A DNA stretch of 64,000 bases from Karstenula rhodostoma CBS 690.94 (GCA_010093485.1 MU001494.1:64758-128757); one strand, 5' to 3'. Numbered from the stretch's first letter, positions 1 through 11,904 are shown. Numbers and translations: made by a program. The notes: generated from the sequence alone by a model not told the origin.

Positions 1-595
1 GAGTATGGGTGACAGTTTGGCGGTATTGGAGCGTGTGCGCGGGAGGCGTGGGCGGGGTGGAGGCGGTGCGAAATCACAGTCAGGGAGTCGGAACAGGAGG
101 GCCCTCTGCGCTGTCTGTGGTGCAAAAACAACGCGGGCTCAGCAAAGTGTTTGTCCTGAGACTGCAGGCAGGCACGTCAGTATGGCCTATGCGGACGGGG
201 TGGCGGTTGGTTGGGTGCAGGCTTACTACGGCGTACGCAACACCCTTCCGGCTTGTCCGAGCTTCGACGGGGTGAACGAATAGCGATGGCGAGTGGAAGA
301 GATGCTGGTGGACGTGGCAGGGCGCTCAATGGGCATGCAGAGAGCGGAATAGGTAGCAGTTCCCCTGGGGCAGCGTGGACTGAGGAGGAAGGAGGGCAGG
401 TGACTTCTGTGGAAACATGATGTTCTAGCCAAATTCACCTGCGTCCGACGCTCGGGCCGCCCACCGTGCATCTCGACCGCGCCTTCCTTCGCAGCTACCA
501 GCTCCCAGTTCCCAACAACTCCCAGCTCCCAGCTTCACCCTTCTCCACGCCGGCTCGTACCATCCTCGCCAGCAACCAGCAGCCTGCACCGCACA
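1..595. other. Intergenic, no gene seen
   Basis: Only short overlapping open frames are present and none has splice signals or recognisable protein content. The last 100 bases are C/A-rich (CCCAGCTCCCAG-type text) and are probably the promoter or 5' leader of the Iec3 gene. Confidence 0.5.
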
Positions 596-1764
596 ATGGC
601 ATCCCCAGGAGACGCGCCCGCCGACGCCGCGCGGCAGCCCCATGTCCACGACGACCAAGAGCACGACGCCGCGCAGAAGCCCATCAAGCGCTCGTGGAGG
701 TACCGTCGCGCCTGCCCGCTCGAGAGACGGCCCGCTGACCGCGCCACACAGGCGCAAGTACAGGAAGATGCGCGTGCGCTTCGACGAGACCATGACGACC
801 AGCAACAACTACATCCTCGAGGAATGGAAGTCCCAGGCCGTTGCGCGTCGGCTGCGCGAGCAGAACGAGTGCGTCCCAGAGCAGCCCCAATCACGCCACG
901 GTATAGCTGACGTGCTGCAGCCAAATCCTCGACATCCTCCTCGAGATGAACGACAGCGCACGCCTGCCCGCGAGGCTCCGTCTGGACCTGCGCGAACAAG
1001 CCGAGATCGACGCCAAACCCACCATTGAAGACCCCGAGGCGGTGCAGCTGCGCCTGAACAGCCTCCGGACCGAGCTTGCCGACGGCATCATCACCGCCGA
1101 CGAATACACCCGTCGCGCCGAGGCTCTCCACAACTCACAAACAATACAGCTATCGCGCTCGCTCGCGGGCCTAGAAGCCAAGATACCACACTCAACCGAC
1201 GCTCCGGATTCGCCCATAGAGGGCTTGGATCTTTCAGACACAGCGCCCAGCTACATGTCTCCGACCCATGAAGAAGAATACCTCGCCCTGCTGGACCAAG
1301 CCTTCGCCGACCCCAACGCATTCGACGCCCGCCCCATCCGCATACCCTCCAGCCATCCTCCGCCCACCGAGAAAGACCTCTCAATACGGAACCCAGACAG
1401 TGTCTACAATTGGCTCCGGAAGCACCAACCACAAGTCTTCCTGCAGGATAAGGACCCACAACACCCAGAAAACATGTCGGAAAAGGCTGCGCCCAGGGCA
1501 AATGCAGGGGGTCGGGGGAAGCGCCAATCAGCTGCGGCAGGCACACCAGGTCCAAAGACAGATCACGAGGAAGACGATGCGTTCGACCCTGAATCCGGGG
1601 CCCCAGGGAAGGGTGGCCGGAAGAGCAAGGGTGGTGAAAACGACTCTGCGTACCGGCCTAAAGGGGGAAGTAGTCGCGCGTCGAAGCGGAAGAGGGAGGA
1701 CGGCGAACCCACGGGCAAGGTCAACAAGAGGAAACGCCAAAGTGTAACAGGAGCTGCTGCGTGA
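596..1764 (+). CDS. iec3: INO80 chromatin-remodelling complex subunit Iec3
   Basis: Three exons fit: 596-699, 752-868 and 921-1764, giving about 354 residues. Intron 1 (52 nt) joins codons into RSWRRKYRKMRVRFDE. Intron 2 (52 nt, GCTGAC branch point) joins into REQNDQILDILLEMND. This arginine-rich then heptad-like N-terminus is the signature of the fungal Ino80_Iec3 family, first known in S. pombe as a subunit of the INO80 nucleosome remodeller. A helical middle (LNSLRTELADGIITADEYTRRAEAL) follows. The C-terminal third is disordered and basic, with bipartite-like clusters (SKRKRED, NKRKRQS) suited to nuclear import or DNA contact. The start ATG is the first in frame and follows a pyrimidine/adenine-rich leader. 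The function is taken from the family and was not tested here. Confidence 0.85.
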
Positions 1765-2227
1765 GGTGTGTTCGTTGTTCGGAAACTGGTTTCAAGACTG
1801 AGATGAGCCTGGTCACATTATGGCCTGGTGAGTCCCTATTATTCTTTCACAATGTATGAGTATATGGGTTCGACAATAGCGGTTCGAGAAGCACTGCAAG
1901 GTAGCCTGGAAGCTACGTACGGCAAGGTGCATTGAAAGCGACGGCGTTCCGGGGTGTACTACAAGCGATTCGAGCGGGAGGCGGACAGAGATAACCCTGC
2001 TAGGAATGTGTTCCTAAATGATTCGCGGTTTAACTACATTGCTTCGATCTTCGGTTGTATTCCTACAAGTCCAGTACTGCGCCGCCACCGACAGCAGCTC
2101 TTTCTATATGTTACAGTGTACAACATGATATACAGCTCTTCGGTAGCCCATTCCGCACCAGCTGGCCTCCCACTCTTCTGCTCCCTTAAATGCAAGTCCA
2201 AACGGCCGCGTTATAACCTAAAGCTCT
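1765..2227. other. Convergent intergenic spacer
   Basis: This lies between the 3' ends of the Iec3 gene (+) and the Rsm24 gene (-). No reading frame with coding character was seen. It presumably holds the two polyadenylation regions. Confidence 0.5.
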
Positions 2228-3408
2228 TCAACGCAGTGCCCTGCTTCTCGGTCCGCCGACCATGACCGGTTCAGGCTCCGCCATCGCCGCGGGCAAACTG
2301 TTGGCAACAATGTTCTTCCCGTCTACCAGGCCCCCCGTATTCGCCTTCTGCTCCTCCAGCAGCAGCCCCTGCGCCCGCTTCTCCAGCAGCGACTTCTTCC
2401 TCTCGGGCGTCATGATCCACTCCTGGGGGAACTCGGGCCTGAACTTGGGCTTGTGGTGTCTGAAATCGAACGGCACGTCTTCGAACGTGTCTCTGGAGTC
2501 TTTGGCCGCGTTGAGCAGGTTGGTAATGGTCTCGCCGAGGAAGCGCTTGTTCTGGGCCTGGGTGTCGAAGGCCTCGCAGGACATCTTGATGATCTCGGTG
2601 TCGGGGTTGAAGCGCACGCCGGCGAGCTTGATGAGCTTGTCGCGCTGGGTCGGGGCGAGGGCGAGGTCGTTGGCCGAGAACTCGACGACGACTTTGTTGG
2701 TGGCTGGGTGCGATTCGCCGAGGTAGGAGGTGTAGCGGAAGCGGAAGGGGGTTTCGGCGGTGGGGGGCTCGAAGGGGCGGGCGAGTTCTGGGGGATGTTA
2801 GCGTTGTCTGGCCTGTCGGTTGATGGGGAGGGGGTGGACGTACGGCTCAGCAGCGGCAGCTCCCACGCGATCAGCCGCGCATACTCCCTCAGCTCTCTGT
2901 GCTGCTCTAGCTCTCCGTGACCCAACGATGTGAGGTCGTCTCCGTAGTAATCCTCATCTTTCCCCAGCGCGGCCTCGCCCTCGCCCCAGAACCCAATCTT
3001 GCGCGGGTCGTCCTCTTCGATAACCCAGTCCTCGTCGTTCATGTCTTTGGTCATCTCCTTGTTGGTCCAATTTATACCCTCCTTGCCCTTGCGGATAGCA
3101 TCTTCAATGACCTCCGGGTCCAGCGCCTTCAAGTCCTCCACGAGCTGTTTCAGCGCTGATGCAGCGGTCTCCTTTGGGGGCGTCGCATCAGGATTCGTCG
3201 CTTCTGCGATGGGATCCGAGGGTGTCGCGCCGGGGATGGCGGCTTCCTTTGGGGGACCAGGGTTGTTCTCATCTGCGCGGCGGGCGGGAGTGGAGGAGAG
3301 CGGTCGGGCCTGCCATTGGGCTGTGTATTTTGGCGCTGCGTATGGGGAGGGTGTTCTCGACGGACAGCGCCGCGATAGTAGCACAAGCCGCCGTGATATT
3401 GAAGCCAT
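2228..3408 (-). CDS. rsm24: Mitochondrial small-subunit ribosomal protein Rsm24 (mS35 family)
   Basis: Two exons: 3408-2844 and 2787-2228, with a 56-nt intron (GTACGT donor, CCCCCAG acceptor), giving about 374 residues. The protein starts MASISRRLVLLSRRCPSR, an arginine- and serine-rich amphipathic presequence typical of matrix import. The GTG-initiated frame upstream was rejected in favour of this ATG. A proline-rich linker and an acidic segment (EGINWTNKEMTKDMNDEDW) follow. The conserved core runs across the splice (RPFEPPTAETPFRFRYTSY, then FSANDLALAPTQRDKLIKLAG). The core matches the fungal Rsm24/MRPS35 family, a component of the mitoribosomal 37S subunit. The 5' end faces ALG13 across about 250 bp, so the two genes probably share a promoter. 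Confidence 0.85.
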
Positions 3409-3657
3409 TGCTGGAATGGGCTGGCGGTGCTGGCCGTCGTTAACTTTTCGCGATGGGCGGACCCCCGAGTGCCAAGACACGATGGAAGAAAGTGCGCCCG
3501 CGTGCCGGGGTCGTACCGTTGATCGTCCTGTCTATGAATCCCAGCATCAACAGTAGCATGCATCGACCTTGGATACGAATGAATCGATAGCCTTGAACTT
3601 GGATAACGTACTTGCACGTTGATTTGCTGTACTTTCGGAAACATCCTTGGATTCACC

Positions 3658-4248
3658 ATGTCGAAGCTGTGCTTCGTTACGACCGGGGCGACAGCACCAT
3701 TCACCAAGCTCATCGAGGCGGTTCTGTCTCATGCATCTCTGGATGCATTCTTACAATGCGGATTCACGCACATCTTGATTCAGTACGGGACCGCCCCGGA
3801 TGTCTATCAAAGTAGCGCCGAAGCAGCACGCCAGTACCTGAAGCAGAACGGTACCGAGCAAAAGCTGGAGATTGACGGCATAGACTTCGACTCGAGCGGA
3901 CTTTTTGAGCAGTTCAAGCTGGTCCAGCAGACCCAGGGTCTCGTTATCTCTCATGCTGGCTCCGGATCCGTTCTCGAAGCACTGCGGTTCCAATTGCCGC
4001 TCGTCGTTGTGCCCAACACTGCGCTTCTGGACAACCACCAAGAAGAACTGGCCGTGGCAATGGACAGGGCTGGCTATGTTATCCATGGCAATGTCGACCA
4101 TCTTGCCCCAGCTATCAAGGACTCCGAGCGTTTTCGCACGCAGATGGCCCAGTTTCCGCCTGTCACCGCTGGCAAGGAGCGGAAGGTCAAGAGCTTTGCG
4201 AATATCATGGACGAGACTGTGGGCTTCACGGATTTCAACAACGAATGA
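3658..4248 (+). CDS. alg13: UDP-GlcNAc transferase catalytic subunit Alg13
   Basis: Single exon, 196 residues. It is a GT-B C-terminal half-domain: a glycine/threonine loop at the start (CFVTTGATAPFTKLI), then LVISHAGSGSVLEAL (about residues 95-110), the nucleotide-sugar binding loop of the GT28/MurG family, then LVVVPNTALLDNHQEELA. In yeast Alg13 docks on membrane-anchored Alg14 at the cytosolic face of the ER. Together they add the second GlcNAc to dolichol-PP-GlcNAc in N-glycan assembly. The length (about 200 residues) agrees with fungal Alg13, and there is no transmembrane segment, as expected. The ATG at 3658 was chosen because the family N-terminus begins within a few residues of it. 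The frame opens slightly earlier without a better start. Confidence 0.9.
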   Translation: MSKLCFVTTGATAPFTKLIEAVLSHASLDAFLQCGFTHILIQYGTAPDVYQSSAEAARQYLKQNGTEQKLEIDGIDFDSSGLFEQFKLVQQTQGLVISHAGSGSVLEALRFQLPLVVVPNTALLDNHQEELAVAMDRAGYVIHGNVDHLAPAIKDSERFRTQMAQFPPVTAGKERKVKSFANIMDETVGFTDFNNE

Positions 4249-5475
4249 TTGAGGTTCGTTTCAAACAGCTCCGGCGAGGGACATCCTCGAACTTGATGAC
4301 TTATCCCCGAACAATTACGAGCACGTGCATGAAAGTGCGTGGGTTATGGACGACATCATCTGCACGATCTGCTTCACTATGCGGAACTGCAGTTTATTAT
4401 CACGCTTAACGCTTACGAGTGCGCGGCTTGGATATACGACTACGAGGCTACGACCTGTCTGAGCACGGTCTAGTCTCTTTTTACGTCCATACCGTAGGTC
4501 AATCCGATTACACTTCAGCATCTACTTCGCGATGGAAACCGGGAAGCGTCCCAGAAGACTGGAAGAGACAAGGCTAGAAGCCTCGATGGCTTCGCAACTA
4601 CGACATACCGCATCGATCTGTCAATACTCCTGCGAAATGGGCGCTCTCCGTTTGGATTGCTGTTTCGTCTCATAGCAAAGAGGCGATGCGGCTTGGACTT
4701 TTTGGATAGCGCATCGTCGTATACTCTTGGCTCGCATGATGAGATTTATTGAAGTCGACATTCTACGATTTGCGGAGCTCGCAGCGTCGTTGACTAAGAC
4801 TGGTCGATACGTAGCACATACTTCAACATGAAACTGTTTTCGTCTATCACCTCTCTGTCTGTCTTTCCTTTCTTTGGTTTTCAGACCTCGTCCTCTCACC
4901 GGATTTAACTCACGTATCGGGTGGCAGGTGCACTTTGCACGTGCTACTCGAGCGAACATTGCTAGGTCGTACCTTCCTCTCCACCCCACCGGGTATTATG
5001 TTTCTCACTTATGCCACATGCGACAGCAATCTACCAATCAGCTTCGGGCGCATGGCGGCAGGTAAGATACGCGGGAGAACAGTCTCTTCTCTTGTCTCTC
5101 ACTTTGCGCGAAACACGCAATTTCTTACCATTAGCTCACTTAGGCGACATTTATAACTTCGTGCACTCCTTGAAGGTGTCCTTCCTTTGACCTCACATAT
5201 CTACCCCACTTTTACGAGCCCTCCCCGTCCTTCTTAAAGGTCTCCTTCCCTTGAACCTCACATATCTACCCTGTTTCCACTGGCCCTCCGCGATACCGCT
5301 CCGGTCTTGGATCTCCCCCTTTCGGTACCATCCACAAGTATTGTCGTGCAGCTACCTGTTTGGGCGGAGTAACGGAAAGACCTCTATATCTGTACCTGTA
5401 CCTATGTTCGTACTCTACTAGAAGGAGTAAGTTTTTGATTCCCTTATATATTCTCCACTAACACGATGAGGAGGC
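4249..5475. other. Gene-free spacer of 1.2 kb
   Basis: Only short frames on both strands without coding character. The distal part (about 5170-5475) is pyrimidine-rich and carries the tandem duplication listed separately. It is probably the promoter of the GTPase gene that starts at 5476. Confidence 0.5.
5173..5289 (+). repeat. Imperfect tandem duplication in GTPase promoter
   Basis: Two copies of a unit of about 53 bp lie 64 bp apart (5173-5227 and 5237-5289). Each reads AAGGT(G/C)TCCTTCC, then (A)CCTCACATATCTACCC, then a pyrimidine stretch ending in CCCTCC. They sit about 190-300 bp upstream of the start codon of the dynamin-like GTPase gene and could duplicate a transcription factor site. 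Confidence 0.75.
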
Positions 5476-8400
5476 ATGGCATTTCAGAACGGTATACCCG
5501 CTCCGGGATTCAAAGCTCAAGAGGCTGTGATGTATCCCTTGCGGAGTACTACTCTGGGCCTCCCTCGTAAGAGAGAAGGTAAGTCTGAGCAGGACAGTGA
5601 GGAGGAATGCTTGCTGATGCTAGTAAGGGTCACCCTTGGATTCCGATCGCGCAAAACCTTCCAAGTCGGAGCACACGCTACATCAACCCGGACCCCGCCC
5701 TCCGCATGAATGGGGGCAAGATTCCGCAGTTCAAGCTGAACGCCTGGCGAAGAAGGCGGCTGTCGATACTGTCAAGTTCATCCGCGGCCTTCCCTATAAG
5801 GGCGTAGAGAGTGTCTATCTTCTCCGCCTTCTAGATACGCTGAAGAACATCCCTTACGAAAGTGCTAATATTCGTGTGGTGGCCTTGGGCAAGACGGAAC
5901 AAGGGAAAACGTCTACAATCAGCTCGATCATAGGTCTAAATGTCACAAGTACAGTAAGTTTATGAGCTGTTTCCTAGAAGCAAGTGCTGACCTTGTTGAG
6001 ATGGATGGTACTAAAAGCGTCACTGCCGCTAAGATTGAGTACTGTGCAAAGTACAATGGCCAGAGAGACCCTTATCTGGTGGAGATATATGTCTACGAGA
6101 AGTCATATGTCTTGAGGATATTCGAGCAAGCACTGCGTGAGTTTCGATCATGGCAACAATCACGACAGGACGATCCCAATGCCGAAGACGACTGGGATGA
6201 AGAGGGCAACGAGACAACGTCAACCCCTGACCGATTGACAAGTATGATGACCGAAGCATTCTCGTTTCGCCCAGAATGCTCAACCCCAATGACTGCGAAG
6301 CGTTTCCTCGTGGAGGAGTCCAGCGACACCGCGGTTTTGGAATCCCTGGAGAAATGGCTCGACATGGTTTATTCTGCCATCAAGGGGCAAGACCATATGC
6401 AGAGCAAGATAGAGAAGGGATTTGCCACAGAAGACGCCGTGAAAAAGTTCATCGCTCCTTTCGTCGAAAAAGCATATCTGTCTTGGGGAGTAGGGACCGA
6501 TTTGGAGTGCTATCCCTATCCGTTCGTTGAAAAGACGGTGGTAGCAAACGGGTCCAAGGTTCTGGGGAAAGGAGAGGTCCTGGTGAAGGGGACCACGGTC
6601 GTTGATTCACCGGGACTTGGCGATACCAACAAGGAAAATGTTCGCCGAGCCCGCTTTGCACTGAAAGATGCCGACAGGGTCATGATTGTCACTAATATGG
6701 GTAGGTACCTCTCAAGGGAAGATGTTTACAGTGATATACGATTTGCGCTCAAGAGCAGAGGGCCACAAAATATTCTCCTGGTGATCACCCATTCCGCAGT
6801 GAGCTTTCCGTCCTGCTAATAACTCTTTTCACCTGGTCAACGAGCTAATAGAAGTATTAGGAGATTAAACAAGACACAAGCAAGGACGCAATCCGCAGGA
6901 ATTTCACGAAAGTAGAGCTTCGCGCCTATGAATCCGTAAAACGCCAGCTTGAAGAGGTGGTCAAGGTTTATACTAGCCTTATTCAACAGGAAAATGCTGA
7001 GGATGATGGAACAACAGTGACAGCACTGCAAGAGCTGAAAGCCCATATAAGGAGAAAGCGGTATGTCACAGGCCTTTCCGTGGAAGACGTACATAGGCTG
7101 ACGTTATCTAGAAAGCAGCGAATTAAGCTTGCAAATGCGTAAGTGAATCAGAAGAGTGTGCCATCGAAGACTCCGTGCAGTATCTTCTAGTGGACTCTCC
7201 CGGATCCTCGAAGCCTTGTTTAGCCAATGCGCAGTGCTGACGGTACTTCCAGGGAACATGAGCTCTATGTCCTCGCGCGAAACCGGCAGACGGCCGAGGA
7301 GTTTCGTAACACGCTACTGCTCAAAACCATATGGAGACCACAATATGCACCTCTCATCATAGTCTGCATTGACAATGAGGAATACAAGAAGTGGGCACCA
7401 GACTACCTTAATTGGGCCCCGGATGGGGAGTACATTGGACCACGACTGTCTTTGGAGGCAACAGGCATCTTGAAATTGCGCGAAATCATCGCGAATTTTC
7501 CCGCCGAAGGCCGAAGGGAGACCCTGCGACACTATGTTCATGAGACATGGCCGTGTATGATCAACTCTATAGAGATGTGTGGAACGGTTCCTATGTCAGA
7601 GAGGAAAGCTCAGGTTGACGATGCGTTCGCTCGATTGCGACAGGTAGGAATGAACCTCGCCCTGGTACTCATTTTGCTAATCTTGCATAGAACATCGTCA
7701 CTCTTGTTGAGGCTCGATACCACGAACTAGTGATGGAACATATAGCGAGCGTTAAGAAGGGCATGCGTAGGTTATTGTATGCCTTCCAATAATCTAAACT
7801 TGCTAACAATCTAGATAGTGGATCAAGAGAAGTCGTGTGCTGAACATGGCGTAGCGAGCCATGACAACTTCCTCGTAACCCACAAGATCAAACACCCTAC
7901 ACACAAATGTCTTATGAGGAAACATGGTACGTGCACCCTCACCATGATCTCCGAGTAGTGACTGAGAACATGATATAGGTTATACGGTCACACTCAAGGG
8001 CGAAGAACACGACCTCAGCATGGAACTCTCCAAGCAGCCGAGAAAGACCATCCTGTCCACATTGAATGATCTGAGCAGTACCAAAGTTCCCACATTCTAC
8101 GTCGGGATGTACCAGGATATGCGGAACGCCATCGAGGCCCTGTGCACTCAATTTCGGCGTAAGTGGGAACCTGTATCCTGCGCAGTATTCCGGCGACCGT
8201 CCGGAGTGCTGCTCATTATCCTGCTGGACACTGGCTTACGCTTAGCAGATGAACCGCAGTACGATGCCGTTGGCCTTAGCGCAAAAGTGCAGACAGGCAT
8301 ACGCGTCCGCCAAGGGAAGCTTGGGAAAGCTTGCAATGATGCGCAGAAACAAGCTACCAAACTGATTCGGTGAGCAGAACTCAACTGCTGACCTTGCTGA

Positions 8401-8985
8401 GCTAATATCCTCTAGTGAGATACGAGACCGCGCTGAAGATCCATACGGCGAAGATACCTACTGCCACGCCGCCTTCAAAGCTGCCTATGAGGTGGCAGAC
8501 AAAGCGAAAAAGAATAGTGGGTTCCTATACGGTATATCTTATGACGCAGTAGAACTGACTCGCACGCAGAATTCCGCACCCTACACCACGCTCGGTGCTC
8601 GGCCTTCCGGAAAGCCCTGGTCGCGGAGAACGGACCGTACCACCAGCTGCACACTATGATCTTCAACGATCTCACCATGCAGTTGGAAAAGCTACACCAG
8701 GAGTTCATCGGCACTGTTGAAACGCTCTTCGTCGAGATCCAAGATGAGATCGACATGGCGTGCTCAGTCAAGGACGATGATACCAAGGAAGCGAAGGCTT
8801 TCAAGGACGCAGTCGCGGCGTACAGCAAGAAGTTGGACGAGCACTTCAAGGACGATATCCAGCCCCTTCTACCCAAGGCAAAGACGATGGTTAGAGCTCA
8901 GCAAGAGCAAGAGCAGGCCGGTGAGCAGTCGCCCATAGCTGAGCTCATGGCACGGGTGATGGAAATCAAAGAGGACCGGATGTAG
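5476..8985 (+). CDS. Dynamin-superfamily, SLIP-GC-like large GTPase
   Basis: Twelve exons fit: 5476-5578, 5628-5953, 6001-6798, 6861-7060, 7112-7138, 7253-7643, 7691-7766, 7819-7926, 7979-8158, 8246-8369, 8416-8531, 8570-8985 (954 residues). The GTPase domain shows a P-loop GKTEQGKTS (about residue 122) and a G3 motif VVDSPGLGD (about 345). At the G4 position LLVITHSA lacks a clear T/NKxD. A long helical region with coiled-coil character follows, ending in a Q/E-rich tail. The architecture resembles the fungal proteins annotated as nuclear GTPase SLIP-GC-like, which are related to dynamins. No membrane segment is seen. The biological role in fungi is unknown. Exon 2 uses the second AG of a TAGTAAG acceptor, because the first would give a stop. 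Exon 3 is placed after CTTGTTGAG to keep frame. These two joins and the 27-nt exon 5 are the least certain. A degenerate relative lies at 35.5-38.2 kb. Confidence 0.75.
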
Positions 8986-9483
8986 GGGTCAGGTTGGTTG
9001 GCGGTTCAGCGAGCATGTTCTGACCGTGGCTATATTGCGACACATTATGTCACATCAATCACATATACACTGCGACAATGGGAAGATGCGGTATTCCTAC
9101 AGTCATTTAACGTTCGCTGCCATCGAGATCATTTCATGGTGCACCAGAGCGTGCATGCTTGAGGTCGATCAAATTTGGTCATGGCGCGAGGGCTTCTTTC
9201 ATTATCATCCAACGGGGTACTTAGATTAAGATTTGGGTACACAAGTTATTCAACACGGGCCAAAGATGAATTTGCCAATAGGTCAACTCGATTGAAAGAG
9301 TGCTAGTGGAATACCGTAGCAACCAGATACGCATATCAGATACGCATATCTACATCCTGCTCCCATTCATACAGCCAGAATTCATCCCCCCTCAACCTCA
9401 ACCCCAGCTATCCGAAAGCGCAATATTCCTACAAAGTCATCTACCACGCACAACCATCTCCCCCAACCCCTTCCTCCACCCCA
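8986..9483. other. Convergent spacer
   Basis: Between the 3' ends of the GTPase gene (+) and the low-complexity protein gene (-). It contains a short direct repeat (CAGATACGCATAT twice near 9327-9350). No gene seen. Confidence 0.45.
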
Positions 9484-11296
9484 TTAATACCCCCTCCCAT
9501 TCGCCCTCTCCCACTCCGTCAACCCCCCCTCCTCCCCAACCACCACCTCCCCTACCCCCACCGCATACCCCCCAAACAGACTCTGCCCCAGCTCATACCC
9601 CGGCTTGCTGTAGTACTCCATCATGCGTCCCATGAACACCGGCGGCGGCTCGTAGTACTCTCGCGCACAGCCTCGCGCATAGTCCTGCGGATAGTCCTGC
9701 GGATAGTCCTGCGGTGTCTCGATGTCCAGCGCTGACGAGGATGCGCTGGAGCTGTATGTATGGTGGGAGAAGGATGGGTTTGTGTCGAGGCGGAGGGCGG
9801 GCGGGGGCGGGGTTTGTGTGGATGGTGAGGCTGTTGGGATGGGGAGTCGTTCTGGGTGGGTGACTGGTGGATGGGGGACTGGGATTGGGGTTGTTGAGAC
9901 GGCGGTGAAGTGCATTGAGAGAATTTGTGGAAGAGTCGGAGCCGGAGTGGGCGAGATTGGTAACGTTTGCACTGTGGTGCTGATTATCTGTATGGAGAGG
10001 GTGGGCGGAGGTGGTGGAGCGTTGGGGGCGGATGCGACGGCTGGCGAGAGTGGGCTGGTGGTTATGCTTGAGTCGCTGATGTGGAGGGATAATATTGCTG
10101 GTGGTGCGCTCGTCGGGGCTGTTTGAGCGCCTGTGTTAACACCTCCCAGAGATAGCGTAGCACGTGATTTGTCCATCGAAATGGGTGACTTCGTCTGCTC
10201 TGGTAGATGGAATGGCGGAGATATGGAACGTGTAGATGGCGCGTGGTCTGCTGATCGCTGTTGTGGAGGCGGTGAAGACGACGCCGAGTCCCCCTTCGCC
10301 ATCCAAAGCTTCGCAGGCGCCGCGAACGGTACTGCAGAGGCTTGTGGTATAGGAGGTATGGGTGGTAGGTGTGGTGCAGGTGACGGCACTTGTGGAACCT
10401 GTTTCCCTTCCGGTATTCGCGGGATCAGCCCACCCTTGAAGGACATACTGAGAGGTCTCAATCTCTTCGTGGATTGTGTAGTAGCCGGTATCGGCGGAGG
10501 AGCAAGTGGCCTGTCTTCCCCTAATAATTCCATCATGTCTTCGCTCGTTTTCAAATCCGAGTCTGATGACGGTCTAGACGGGATCGATGTCTGCACAATT
10601 GAAGGTCGGGACCACAGCTGCGAGCCCACGTAGGACTCAGAGCTGAGTCTCGTATGCGACGCACTCGGTGGCCGTGATTCCTGCTGAGAGTTCAACGAGT
10701 GCAACGAAGCGTCTGAATTCGATCGAAACGAGAGCGACAAGCTCGGCGGCCGTCCGCTGATGAGCGAAGACCTCCTACTGGAGGCGGACGACTGCGACTG
10801 CGACTCCAAATCCAGAAATCCTTGTCTACTGCCCTCGTCCGACCGCGGTCGCATAAATGAAATAGTCCTCGATCTCCTGAGCGCGCGTTTTCCCCCCATC
10901 TCTCCAGGCGCACTTTCCCTCTTCTCCGGCTCCGGCTCTTTAAATTCCAACTTCCCCTTACTATCCGACGCGAAGAACTCGTTCCCCCGACCAAACACCA
11001 CCTGCAAGCTAGCAAAGTCCCGCTCGTCGGCCCTCGCAAAGAGGAAATCTTCCAGATCCGGCGGTAAATCGCAGCCGTCTTGGAGCGGGATCAAATCAGC
11101 ACTATTGCAGACACGATGGACGAGGCCTGCGATCCAACTCACCATGTCGATACGCCCCACCTCTCGTTCTCCAACACACATAATACCGCTCGAAGGCCCC
11201 AAACGCGCACACGACAACATCCTCCAAGCACTCTGGGTCCGCGGGATCCCTGGGGATCCGATCGAGGCGCTCGTAAAGACGGGTCGACGAGTTCAT
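9484..11296 (-). CDS. Proline/serine-rich low-complexity protein, unknown function
   Basis: Two exons: 11296-11143 and 11078-9484, with a 64-nt intron (GTGAGT donor, CTCCAAG acceptor), giving about 582 residues. The first 110 residues look folded and conserved-type: ECLEDVVVCAFGAFERYYVCW, then DLPPDLEDFLFARADERDFASLQVVFGRGNEFFASD across the splice. The rest is disordered, with many SxxS, RRSS and PPxPP segments, and ends in a tyrosine/glycine-rich tail. A 12-bp unit repeated three times (9679-9714) encodes consecutive QDYP units. The frame stays open upstream of the chosen ATG (LRTWTLRSFQKSIEAPER), so an upstream exon could add residues. I recognise no domain. The folded N-terminus plus a phospho-rich tail suggests a regulatory or scaffold protein, which is inference only. 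Confidence 0.65.
9679..9714 (-). repeat. 12-bp tandem repeat x3 inside CDS
   Basis: Three perfect copies of ATAGTCCTGCGG encode repeated QDYP on the minus strand. In-frame minisatellite, likely length-polymorphic. Confidence 0.85.
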
Positions 11297-11904
11297 TCTT
11301 TCTGGTGCTTCGATCGACTTCTGGAAAGACCGCAGCGTCCACGTACGCAGAGATTGCTGAGTCGCAGGTCGGTTATCCGGCGGAGTCTGGCTTCTTCAAC
11401 AAAAACGCAACGCAACGCAACGCAACGCAACGCAATCCACCACAATACAGTCCCGAAAACAAAGCAAGACAACTCAACGCAACGCAACCCACCTCACCAC
11501 CCTACATACCAGCTTACTCATCCTCATCCCCAAGCCATACTTCCAAACACACCCGCCGCAGCACAGACAACCGTCGCGTGAGCGCGCCCGGATCCCAGAC
11601 ACCAGTGAAGCGGATGCACAACGTGGGTGGTTCGAGTTTCAGATGCGACGTGGGGGGCTCGTGCACATGGTATGGTGCCGCGCACAAGGTGAGACAGGCA
11701 CTTAGGGATCGGCTAGAAGGATCGGATAGAAGGATGGGAGATATCATGGAAGTATGATAATGTAGCCTGTGAGAGAGGGCTCAGGGACGGAGGTTAGCGC
11801 GGGGTATAGTAGACGAACGAAGTCAACGTCTATGGATAGGGTAGATTAGTATCTATTGGGTATATACGAATAGCAAACGAAAAAAGGCCAAAAAAGCACA
11901 ACAA
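11297..11904. other. Promoter/terminator spacer
   Basis: Lies upstream of the low-complexity protein gene and downstream of the next minus-strand gene. Frame content just above 11296 suggests some extra coding sequence for the former. It also holds the ACGCA microsatellite. Otherwise nothing was recognised. Confidence 0.4.
11404..11435 (+). repeat. (ACGCA)6 pentanucleotide microsatellite
   Basis: Six head-to-tail ACGCA units, with two more near 11477. The same pentamer recurs three times at 21071-21085, upstream of another large low-complexity gene. Confidence 0.9.

Noticed and set aside
3408..3480. N-terminal extension of Rsm24 from a GTG start
   Set aside because: The ATG at 3408 gives a proper mitochondrial presequence; GTG starts are not expected in nuclear fungal genes.
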